A stretch of 52,440 bases of DNA from an uncultured Lachnospiraceae bacterium (GTDB lineage: Bacteria > Bacillota > Clostridia > Lachnospirales > Lachnospiraceae). Made by a program: the position numbers and the translations under genes. Of this stretch, positions 39,872 to 47,399 are shown piece by piece; the stretch's first letter is position 1; each line of letters starts with the position of its first letter. The DNA lies in the NCBI GenBank assembly GCA_947570615.1, contig CANOVJ010000022.1:1-52440 (forward strand). The letters run 5' to 3'. Under the pieces are notes generated by a model, which saw only the letters and a list, made by a program, of their open reading frames with translations, was not told the DNA's origin and did not search any database.

Positions 39872-41641
39872 ATGAAAAGAGGAAAAATGAAGAAATGGGC
39901 GTCATTATTGTGCGTCCTGCTTACCATGGTGATGATTTTAAGCGCCTGCGGAGGCGGCGGTTCTGATACCGGCTCGAGCAGCTCAGGCGATACCGGAAGC
40001 ACGGAAGACGCTTCCACCGGCAGTGATGAGAGCACCGATGCAGCTGATACCGGCAGCGACGAGAGCACGGATGCAGCTGACAGCGGCGAGGCCGGCACAG
40101 AGGGAACAGGCGGCTGGAATGTAGAGGAGAACACACTGCCCATCGCAAACGGTGATATCGAGCTTACCATTTATATTGGTTTTGCAGGCGGCGCACGCCA
40201 GATCTACAACTCCATGGAGGAGCAGGACATTATCAAACAGATGGAAGAGGAAACGGGTATCAAGCTGCATTTTGTAAACCCGCCTGAGAACGATGACGGA
40301 ACCTTCTTCACCACGATGATCGCTTCCGGCGACTATCCGGACATCATCTCCGACAGCTTTGCATCCTATCCTGGCGGTCCTACGGCAGCTATGGATGACG
40401 GTGTTCTTCTGGATGCCACCGAACTGATCCAGAGCAAGGCTTATTACTACTATCATATGATGGATACCATGGATCCCGAGGTTCGTGAGAAGAGAATCTG
40501 GTCCGACGACGGACGTATCACCTGGTTCGGAACCGTATTTGCGCCTGAGTATCTTGACGGACGTGTACACGGCGGATTCCTGGTACGTAAGGACATCCTT
40601 GACAAGGCCGGGATCACCAAGCTTCCCGAGACCTTCGAGGAATATGAAGAGATGTTTGAGGCCTTCAAGGCAGAGGGACTTACTCCCTGGTCAGTTGCCC
40701 TGAAAGAGTGGCAGTTCCGCGATTACAGCCCTGTTGCCAGCGCATTTGGCCTGACTGTTCGTAAAGAGTTCGTAAAGGACGGCAAGGTTGGCTATTCCAG
40801 AACAGCTCCCGAATATAAGCAGTTCCTTGAAATCATGCACAATTGGTATGAGAAAGGTTACATCACCTCCGACGCTCTGACTCAGAGCACCTCCGAGGCC
40901 CAGAAGAAATTCCAGGCAGGCGAGGCGGGAGCGATCCTGTGCGGTTCCTGGGAGATCATTACCCTTGAATCCGTAGGTAAGGCAAATGATCCTAATGTGG
41001 AAGTAGTTGCGCTTCCTTATCCCCGTGTAAACGAAGGGGATCCGATTACCACCCAGAAGCAGTTTATTCTGAATCCTGACGGACGCCGCGGCTTTATTTC
41101 TGCTAAATGTGAGCATCCGGAAGAGGCAGTAAGGTTTGTAGATTATCTGTATAAGCCTGAGACCATAAAGATGACAGCATGGGGCGTGAACACCGACGAG
41201 CATACTCTCTGGGAAGAGGATGCCAACGGCAACAGACAGTGGACAGAGTTCATGACAGATAATCCGGATTTCGACTATGAGATCGGACGTCAGCGCTACA
41301 CAATGAATTCAATGCAGGGTGCATGGGATACTGAGATGGAGAAGCTGCAGTACGATATCCCTCAGGTACAGCAGGCATGGAGTGAAGAGGCATGGTTTGA
41401 CAACACATCGAATGAAGGTGTTTGTTCCAACTACATGACCCAGACCACAGATGAGGCACGTGAGCTTTCACAGCTTCAGACCCAGGTTGAGACCTACGGC
41501 GACGAGATGATGTTCAAGTTCATCACCGGCGAGAGATCACTGGATGAGTTCGACGCATTCGTTGAAGAACTTAAGGGAATGGGCTCCGAGAGGATTTCCG
41601 AGTTGCAGCAGGCAGCATATGACAGATTTATGGCCAGATAA
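39872..41641 (+). CDS. Extracellular sugar-binding lipoprotein of an ABC transporter
   Basis: A 589-residue lipoprotein. A lipobox (LSAC, Cys26) ends the signal peptide ('WASLLCVLLTMVMILSAC'). A low-complexity Ser/Thr/Asp/Glu linker follows (residues about 27-90, encoded partly by a 33-base tandem repeat). The binding domain then runs from about 95 to the end and resembles the large LplA/DUF3502-type oligosaccharide-binding proteins ('DNPEEAVRFVDYLY'-like 'EHPEEAVRFVDYLYKPE'). It captures sugars outside the cell and delivers them to the two permeases downstream. The ribosome site is AAGGAGG. A terminator hairpin directly after it lowers permease expression relative to this gene. No ATP-binding subunit is encoded nearby. 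Confidence 0.9.
   Translation: MKRGKMKKWASLLCVLLTMVMILSACGGGGSDTGSSSSGDTGSTEDASTGSDESTDAADTGSDESTDAADSGEAGTEGTGGWNVEENTLPIANGDIELTIYIGFAGGARQIYNSMEEQDIIKQMEEETGIKLHFVNPPENDDGTFFTTMIASGDYPDIISDSFASYPGGPTAAMDDGVLLDATELIQSKAYYYYHMMDTMDPEVREKRIWSDDGRITWFGTVFAPEYLDGRVHGGFLVRKDILDKAGITKLPETFEEYEEMFEAFKAEGLTPWSVALKEWQFRDYSPVASAFGLTVRKEFVKDGKVGYSRTAPEYKQFLEIMHNWYEKGYITSDALTQSTSEAQKKFQAGEAGAILCGSWEIITLESVGKANDPNVEVVALPYPRVNEGDPITTQKQFILNPDGRRGFISAKCEHPEEAVRFVDYLYKPETIKMTAWGVNTDEHTLWEEDANGNRQWTEFMTDNPDFDYEIGRQRYTMNSMQGAWDTEMEKLQYDIPQVQQAWSEEAWFDNTSNEGVCSNYMTQTTDEARELSQLQTQVETYGDEMMFKFITGERSLDEFDAFVEELKGMGSERISELQQAAYDRFMAR
40016..40081 (+). repeat. 33-base tandem repeat (2 copies) in lipoprotein linker
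   Basis: Two consecutive 33-base units (40016-40048, 40049-40081) differing at few positions encode TGSDESTDAAD twice. The linker tolerates length change. Confidence 0.85.
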
Positions 41642-41686
41642 TATGGCCTGACAATCGAATTGAAGTTCAGGTTGTTATGAAGATTT

Positions 41687-41716
41687 GGGCGCAGCTTACT
41701 GGGCTGCGCCCTTTTT
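41687..41716 (+). terminator. Intra-operon terminator between lipoprotein and permeases
   Basis: GGGCGCAGC (41687-41695) and GCTGCGCCC (41703-41711) form a 9-bp stem followed by TTTTT. It explains why the binding protein is made in excess over the permeases. Confidence 0.9.
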
Positions 41717-41756
41717 ATAGCAAATGAGGGTTCTTTCTTTAAGGAGGTGTACAGAT

Positions 41757-42692
41757 TTGGAGAAAACTAAGAAAAAAGGCTCCGGATTCAGTTATTTGAT
41801 CGATAATATCAAGCACCACAAGATGCTGTACCTGATGGCGCTTCCGGTTATCGTGTATTACTTTGTTTTCCATTTTCTTCCCATGTTCGGCCTGATCATC
41901 AGCTTTGAACGGTATGTACCGAGTAAAGGGTACTTTGGCAGTGAGTGGGTTGGATTTGATAACTTTACCAGGTTTTTCAAGGATATTTATTTCGGCAGAC
42001 TGCTCAAGAATACCTTCCAGATCAACCTGCTGGATCTGATCATCGGGTTCCCGGCTCCCATTATCTTTGCCCTTCTCCTCAATGAGATCGGGAACATCAA
42101 GTTTAAGAAGATCACCCAGACCATCACCTACATGCCCTACTTTATTTCACTGGTGGTTATCTGCGGATTGATCAGCACCTTCACCAAGGAGAGCGGTCCT
42201 ATTTCCTACATTATTTCTGCTATCACCGGAAATCCTCCCCAGAACCTTCTGGCCAGTCCGGGAGCGTTCCAGCCTCTGTACGTTATCACCAATATCTGGC
42301 AGGGCTTTGGTTGGGGTTCCATTATATACTTTGCCAGCCTTTCCAATGTAGATCCCGAGCTGTATGAGGCAGCTGCCATTGACGGTGCGGGACGGTTCCG
42401 CAGGATGCTCAGTGTGACGCTGCCGGCCATCGCGCCCACCATCGTTATCATGCTGATCCTTCGAATCGGTAACATGATGTCCCTGGGATATGAGAAGATC
42501 ATCCTTCTGTATTCCCCTATCACCTATTCCACCGCGGACGTTATCTCCTCATACGTTTACCGCGTAGGTCTGGTGCAGATGGACTACAGCTACGGTTCCG
42601 CTGTTGGAATGTTCAATTCACTGATTAATCTGGTTCTGATTGTTGCGGCTAACTGGGTAAGCCGGAAGGTTAATGAGACCAGTCTGTGGTAA
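41757..42692 (+). CDS. Carbohydrate ABC permease (LplB-like)
   Basis: A 311-residue inner-membrane permease with six predicted helices. The EAA loop 'EAAAIDGAGRFRRMLSVTLPAI' (about residues 210-231) marks ABC importers of the CUT1/LplB type and docks the ATPase. The TTG start at 41757 is preferred: AAGGAGG lies 8 bases upstream, and the resulting N-terminus 'MEKTKKKGSGF' matches relatives; the ATG at 41724 has no ribosome site. Paired with the next permease to form the translocation channel. No ATPase gene is present in the locus, so it must use a general one such as MsmX encoded elsewhere. Confidence 0.92.
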   Translation: MEKTKKKGSGFSYLIDNIKHHKMLYLMALPVIVYYFVFHFLPMFGLIISFERYVPSKGYFGSEWVGFDNFTRFFKDIYFGRLLKNTFQINLLDLIIGFPAPIIFALLLNEIGNIKFKKITQTITYMPYFISLVVICGLISTFTKESGPISYIISAITGNPPQNLLASPGAFQPLYVITNIWQGFGWGSIIYFASLSNVDPELYEAAAIDGAGRFRRMLSVTLPAIAPTIVIMLILRIGNMMSLGYEKIILLYSPITYSTADVISSYVYRVGLVQMDYSYGSAVGMFNSLINLVLIVAANWVSRKVNETSLW

Positions 42693-42704
42693 GGAGGGAA
42701 AGGT

Positions 42705-43595
42705 ATGATAGTTAAGAAAACACCAGCTCAGAAGGCATTTGATGTGATCAATCATCTGTTTATGCTTTTTCTGATCTTTCTTACAGTATATCCGCTGCTT
42801 TATGTGCTGTTTGCGTCCATCTCCGATCCCAAGCTGCTGATGGGACACACGGGATTCCTTTGGAAACCCCTGGGAACGCCCACGCTGGAAGGCTATAAGA
42901 TGACGCTGAACAACCCCAACGTTCTGGTTGGGTATCGTAACACCCTGTTCTATGTGATATTTGGAACACTGATTAACCTGAGTATGACCTCGCTGGGCGC
43001 CTACTGTGTGACACGCAAGCGTTTCGCCATCAAGACTCCCATGCTGATCATGGTGACCATCACCATGTTTTTCAGCGGCGGCCTGATCCCCACCTTCACG
43101 TTGATCAAGTCCCTGGGTCTGTACAATACCGTGTGGGCAATCCTGCTTCCCGGCGCGATCAGCTCCTGGAATCTGATCATCATGAAGACGTTCTTCCAGG
43201 GCCTTCCGGATGCGCTGGAGGAATCTGCCATGATCGACGGAGCCAACGACTGGCATGTATTTACCAGGATTATACTTCCCTTAAGTAAGCCGGTTATCGC
43301 CGTTATGGTTCTGTATTATGGCGTGGCACACTGGAATTCATGGTTCCAGGCGATGATCTATCTGCGTGACAGAAGTATGTTCCCGTTGCAGCTGTTCCTG
43401 CGCGAGGTGCTGATGCTCAACGGAAACGCCAGCGGCCAGACACCTACGGTAGACATGATGGTGACCCAGAGTTATTACAAGGAGCTGCTCCAGTATTGCG
43501 TGGTGCTGGTGGCGACGGTGCCCATCCTGTGCGTATATCCCTTCTTACAGAAATACTTTGTAAAGGGCGTTATGGTTGGAGCCATCAAGGGTTGA
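42705..43595 (+). CDS. Carbohydrate ABC permease (YtcP/MalG-like)
   Basis: A 296-residue membrane protein with six helices. 'MSLTSLGAYCVTRKRF', 'FFSGGLIPTFTLIKSLGLYNTVWAIL' and the EAA loop 'ESAMIDGANDWHVFTRIILPL' are the YtcP-group hallmarks. It is the second channel subunit with the LplB-like permease. The gap is 12 bases and AAGGAGG-type (AAGGAGGGAAAGG) ribosome site precedes ATG 42705. A strong complex terminator follows at 43608, closing this part of the operon before the glycosidase genes. Confidence 0.92.
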   Translation: MIVKKTPAQKAFDVINHLFMLFLIFLTVYPLLYVLFASISDPKLLMGHTGFLWKPLGTPTLEGYKMTLNNPNVLVGYRNTLFYVIFGTLINLSMTSLGAYCVTRKRFAIKTPMLIMVTITMFFSGGLIPTFTLIKSLGLYNTVWAILLPGAISSWNLIIMKTFFQGLPDALEESAMIDGANDWHVFTRIILPLSKPVIAVMVLYYGVAHWNSWFQAMIYLRDRSMFPLQLFLREVLMLNGNASGQTPTVDMMVTQSYYKELLQYCVVLVATVPILCVYPFLQKYFVKGVMVGAIKG

Positions 43596-43607
43596 TTTTA
43601 TCCATTG

Positions 43608-43685
43608 CAGGCAGGCTCTTTTCGGAAGCTGGTTTCATTCCCGCGGGATGAAAGAAAGCTGCGGAAAGCCCTGCCTGTAATTTTT
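43608..43685 (+). terminator. Complex terminator after the permease genes
   Basis: CAGGCAGG (43608-43615) pairs with CCTGCCTG (43670-43677). Inner stems include AGCT/AGCT and TTTCATTCCC/GGGATGAAA, and TAATTTTT follows. Confidence 0.8.
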
Positions 43686-43734
43686 CAGAGAGATACAGGT
43701 TGAAGAATGCTTTCGGCCTGTGATTTGTGTAAGA

Positions 43735-43750
43735 GCCGCCTGCAGGCGGC
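43735..43750. repeat. Palindromic leader element, copy 2
   Basis: GCCGCCTGCAGGCGGC is a perfect 16-base palindrome preceded by TGATTTG and AGA, the same arrangement as at 9742-9757. It sits 15 bases before the GH4 start codon, directly over or next to its ribosome site, so it may be an RNA switch or operator. Confidence 0.65.
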
Positions 43751-43765
43751 AGAATGGAGATCGAT

Positions 43766-45232
43766 ATGAGCTTTAAAGTTGCATTTATCGGAGCGGGAAG
43801 CCTGGTTTTTGCCAGAACGCTCTTCACAGATATCATGTCTGTGCCGGAATTTCACGATATCGAGGTGGCCTTTACAGATATCAATGCCGATAATCTGGAG
43901 AAGGTGACCCGCCTGTGTCAGCGCGATCTGGACAGCAACGGGATTCCCATCACCATCAGCTCCACCACGGACAGAAGAGAGGCCTTCAAAAATGCCAGAT
44001 ATATTATCAACTGTGTGCGTGTGGGCGGTCTGCGCGGTTTCGAGATGGATATCGATATCCCGCTGAAATACGGCGTGGATCAGTGCGTGGGGGATACCCT
44101 CTGTACGGGCGGTATCATGTACGGGCAGCGTGTGATCGCGGTAATGCTGGATTTCTGCAAGGATATCCGGGAGGTTGCGGAGCCGGGGGCCATCATGCTC
44201 AACTATTCCAACCCCAACGCCATGGCTACCTGGGCCTGTAATAAATACGGCGGTGTGAAGACCATCGGTCTCTGCCACGGGGAGATCCATGGGGAGATGC
44301 AGATCGGCGAGGTTCTGGGAATTCCCAGAGAGGAGCTGGATATCACCTGTGCGGGCATCAACCACCAGACCTGGTATGTGAGCGTAAAGCATAAGGGCGT
44401 AGAGCTTAAGGATAAGCTCCTTGAAGGATTCGAGAAGCATGAGAGATATAAAGAGGAGGAAAAGGTAAGGATTGATATTCTGAAGCGTTTTGGATATTAT
44501 TCCACCGAATCCAACGGCCATCTCTCCGAGTATGTGGCCTGGTACCGCAAGCGTCCGGAGGAGATCGCAAGCTGGATCAACACCGACAGCTGGATTAACG
44601 GAGAGACAGGCGGCTATCTGCGTGTGACCAGAGAGAGCCGCAACTGGTTCGAGACGGATTTCCCGAAGATCGCCGCGGAGCCTCCGAAGAAGTTTGACGG
44701 CTCCGAGCGCGGAAAGGAACATTGTTCCTATATTATGGAATCCCTGGAAACCGGCCGGAAATACAGAGGCCATTTTAATATTATGAACGAGGGGTGTATT
44801 ACCAATCTTCCTTATGAGTGTGTGGTGGAGGTTCCCTGCTTTGTAGACGGAAACGGAATCTCGGTTCCCAGACTTGGCGATCTGCCTCTTGGCTGTGCCG
44901 CGGTCTGCTCTCAGTCCATCTGGGTACAGCGTCTCGCCGTGGAGGCGGCGGTGTCCGGCGATGTAAATCTGCTCAAGCAGGCGGCGCTTATGGATCCCCT
45001 GACCGGGGCCGTGTGCAATCCGCCCGAGGTATGGCAGATGATCGACGAAATGCTCATTGCCCAGGAGGAATGGCTCCCGCAGTATAAGGACGCCATTGCG
45101 GCGGCGAAGAAGCGCTTTGCCGAGGAGCCTCTGCTTCCCACCAGGGAAGGCTACCAGGGCGCAGTGAGAATCGCTGACAAGAGCGTGGAGGAGATCGAGG
45201 CGGAGAGAGAGGAACGGACGATTACGGTTTAG
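43766..45232 (+). CDS. GH4 alpha-glycosidase (alpha-galactosidase/glucosidase type)
   Basis: A 488-residue NAD+- and Mn2+-dependent glycosidase of family 4, which works by oxidation-elimination rather than hydrolysis by acid pairs. Rossmann entry 'VAFIGAGSLVFARTLFTD'; metal ligands Cys170 in 'GLCHGEIHG' and His200 in 'AGINHQTW'; 'LNYSNPNAMATWA' is the family substrate block. The unphosphorylated-sugar (C-H-G type) signature favours alpha-galactosides or alpha-glucosides over 6-phospho-sugars, consistent with ABC (not PTS) uptake. I start it at the ATG 43766 with TGGAG at 7 bases; an in-frame ATG at 43754 is possible. It is in the same direction as the transporter but after a terminator, so it likely has its own promoter. 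Confidence 0.88.
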   Translation: MSFKVAFIGAGSLVFARTLFTDIMSVPEFHDIEVAFTDINADNLEKVTRLCQRDLDSNGIPITISSTTDRREAFKNARYIINCVRVGGLRGFEMDIDIPLKYGVDQCVGDTLCTGGIMYGQRVIAVMLDFCKDIREVAEPGAIMLNYSNPNAMATWACNKYGGVKTIGLCHGEIHGEMQIGEVLGIPREELDITCAGINHQTWYVSVKHKGVELKDKLLEGFEKHERYKEEEKVRIDILKRFGYYSTESNGHLSEYVAWYRKRPEEIASWINTDSWINGETGGYLRVTRESRNWFETDFPKIAAEPPKKFDGSERGKEHCSYIMESLETGRKYRGHFNIMNEGCITNLPYECVVEVPCFVDGNGISVPRLGDLPLGCAAVCSQSIWVQRLAVEAAVSGDVNLLKQAALMDPLTGAVCNPPEVWQMIDEMLIAQEEWLPQYKDAIAAAKKRFAEEPLLPTREGYQGAVRIADKSVEEIEAEREERTITV

Positions 45233-45559
45233 AGAGGGAAACAAAACCGCTGATTGTGGCAGTTTTTCGAAGAAGTATATATTTCAGACAAATATTCATT
45301 CAGGAACAGGCGGAACCGAAACGGGGCCGCCTGTCTGAATATGCAGGGGCGCACGGACAGGCGGTTGTCAGTGAACAGGTAAGATCAGATGCTTTTTGTA
45401 AATAAAGCATATCACAGTACAGATGAGTTTGTAAAGAAAAAGCAGACAGACGATTGTAGAAATTTGGATGGTTTTATTCCAATCCGGGGACAGATCAGGT
45501 ACAATAGAAGAAGGAAGGTCGCGGAAGGACAGATATTTATAATAAGGAAAGGAAAACAT
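45233..45559 (+). promoter_or_regulatory. Intergenic region with hairpins and promoter before the second GH127-like gene
   Basis: A 327-base gap. A hairpin at about 45284-45345 combines TTCAG/CTGAA and ACAGGCGG/CCGCCTGT stems and may terminate the GH4 transcript. A smaller hairpin ATGCTTT/AAAGCAT lies near 45388-45410. A promoter candidate is TTCCAA (45477-45482), 17 bases, TACAAT (45500-45505). Confidence 0.5.
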
Positions 45560-47209
45560 ATGAGCGCAGACTTTAAATTCAGACCGATGAATCTGGGCGG
45601 GACAACCCTGCATGGCAGGGTGGGGGAGATGGCCAGGAGGGGCCTTGGGAGGATTCATGCCCCGGAGTTTAACGGGCAGTTTCTGATTGCCGACCTGGAT
45701 TTTAATCAGGAGAGATGGTTTACCAATTACAGTGGGGACATTTCCGGAAGGTTTCTGGAATGCATGACCCTTGCGGGGGGCGGGGACAGATCGTATCATT
45801 CCGCGCTGGCCTTTATGCTGGAGCACATTCCGGAAAATCAGCGCGAGGAAGGGTATTTCGGGATTCAGGTGGATTTTGCGGGCCCCATCGATTATGAGGA
45901 GGAGACGCCCAGGATGATGCCCATTCTGTGGGGGAATGCCAGGATGCTTTCGGCGCTGACAGAGGCCTGGATTTATTTTCAGGACAAAAGGATTCTCGAA
46001 TCGGCCAGAAGGCTGGGAGATTTTTATGTGAATTCCGATAAGGAGCTGATGAATCCGGAGCGGCTGGCCGAATATCGGGCCACGGGCACCTATGCGCCGG
46101 GATATTCCACCTGTTATTTTCCGGCCATGGAGGGTCTGGTGCGCCTGTGGGAGGTGACCGGGGAGGAAAAATATATAAGACAGGCGGAAAGGATGGCGGA
46201 TTTCCGCAGGGACAACGGCTTTGACCGGCTTCCTGTGGAGCACTCCCACGGATATTTGTGCGCCGTATATGGTCTGCTCCTTTTATACTGTGCCAGGGGA
46301 GAGGAAAAGTGGCTTGAGATGGCGCGGGAGAACTGGCAGGAGCTGGTGGAGGGCGGATACATACTGCCCACAGGAGGTCTGCTGGAAAAGGCGACGCCGG
46401 GATATCATCTGGACGAGGGCTGTTCCCAGGCGGACTGGCTGCGGATTAATCTTCTGTTTTTTGCCCTCACCGGACAGGACAGATATGCGGATATGGCGGA
46501 GCGGGTGCTTCACAACCAGCTTCGGATGAACCAGTGTGAGACGGGCGGCTTTGGGCACCGCAGGGTGCTCTATGATGAATTCGGCCCTGCGGGATATGGG
46601 ACGTATCTCTGGGAGGCGCTGTGGTGCTGTGACTTCCATGTGGCTACGGCCCTGGTGGGACTTGGAAGGTTTGTGCTGATGCAGGACGCGGCCGGTGGGG
46701 ATGCACGGATTCCCTTTTTCCTTGATTTCCAGGCGGAGAATGAGAGGGTGAGCCTGGAGATGAGGGAGACGGATACGGGTGAGGAAGCGGCGTCTGCGAA
46801 TATGAGAAGATGGAGGCTTACCTTCTGTGCGAAGGAGGACGGCGTGAAGCTCTGGATCCGTATTCCGGACTGGGCAGGGGAAGTGAGCGTATGGGACGGC
46901 GCGGGCAGAAATGCCGTGACGGGGAGAGAGGGAAGATGGCTCTGTCTCGGAGCGCATGGCCGGGAGGAGCAGGCGGAATATCTCTGTGAGGTTTTCTGCC
47001 CGGTGCTGGCGCAGAGCCGTCGTTTTGGAAAAGGACTGACAGACGCCGATGGCGGAACCTTCCTTCTTCGGCAGGGGCCTGATCTTCTGGCCGTGACAGG
47101 GGCCGGCAGGCCTGCCGCAGTGATCGACGCCCCGTGCGACGATATGGAGCGGGTCTATGTGTTTCGGGCGGAGGGAGTAAAGTGCCGGTGTCCGGAAAAT
47201 AAAGCGTGA
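45560..47209 (+). CDS. GH127-like (DUF1680) glycosidase
   Basis: A 549-residue cytoplasmic protein. It is a diverged GH127-type (alpha/alpha)6 enzyme: 'GYHLDEGCSQADWLRINLLFFALTGQDRYADMAERVLHNQL' contains Glu286 and Cys288 (the ExC zinc ligands), and Cys356-Cys357 in 'LWCCDFHVATAL' matches the CC motif that holds the nucleophile. C-terminal beta domains follow ('VKLWIRIPDWAGEVSVWDG'). The N-terminal third is not obviously conserved with the GH127 enzyme at 9773. It probably removes beta-L-arabinofuranosyl or a related group from oligosaccharides delivered by the nearby ABC transporter. ATG 45560 follows GGAAAGG; the frame is open back to 45389 but without homology. A strong terminator follows. 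Confidence 0.75.
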   Translation: MSADFKFRPMNLGGTTLHGRVGEMARRGLGRIHAPEFNGQFLIADLDFNQERWFTNYSGDISGRFLECMTLAGGGDRSYHSALAFMLEHIPENQREEGYFGIQVDFAGPIDYEEETPRMMPILWGNARMLSALTEAWIYFQDKRILESARRLGDFYVNSDKELMNPERLAEYRATGTYAPGYSTCYFPAMEGLVRLWEVTGEEKYIRQAERMADFRRDNGFDRLPVEHSHGYLCAVYGLLLLYCARGEEKWLEMARENWQELVEGGYILPTGGLLEKATPGYHLDEGCSQADWLRINLLFFALTGQDRYADMAERVLHNQLRMNQCETGGFGHRRVLYDEFGPAGYGTYLWEALWCCDFHVATALVGLGRFVLMQDAAGGDARIPFFLDFQAENERVSLEMRETDTGEEAASANMRRWRLTFCAKEDGVKLWIRIPDWAGEVSVWDGAGRNAVTGREGRWLCLGAHGREEQAEYLCEVFCPVLAQSRRFGKGLTDADGGTFLLRQGPDLLAVTGAGRPAAVIDAPCDDMERVYVFRAEGVKCRCPENKA

Positions 47210-47256
47210 CAGGATATGGCCCGTTCAGTATCCTGGCGGGCCGGCTTACGGCCTGG

Positions 47257-47296
47257 AAAAGAGGCCGTCGCATATCACAGCGCGACGGCCTCTTTT
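47257..47296. terminator. Strong terminator after the GH127-like gene
   Basis: A 15-bp stem (47257-47271 with 47282-47296) ending in CTCTTTTTCT. It lies between convergent genes and is likely bidirectional, since the left arm begins AAAAGAG. Confidence 0.9.
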
Positions 47297-47399
47297 TCTG
47301 TGTGCCCGGCGGGCGCATATTCTCTTATCATGCTCTCTTTTTCCGGCTTTCAGAAATTTTGCAGCGATGGGAACGAGCTCCGGGTCTTCGTCCCGATCC

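Noticed and set aside
43685-45244. A 519-codon frame antisense to the GH4 gene.
   Set aside because: Same situation: the GH4 motifs on the plus strand are clear and the antisense product is not protein-like.
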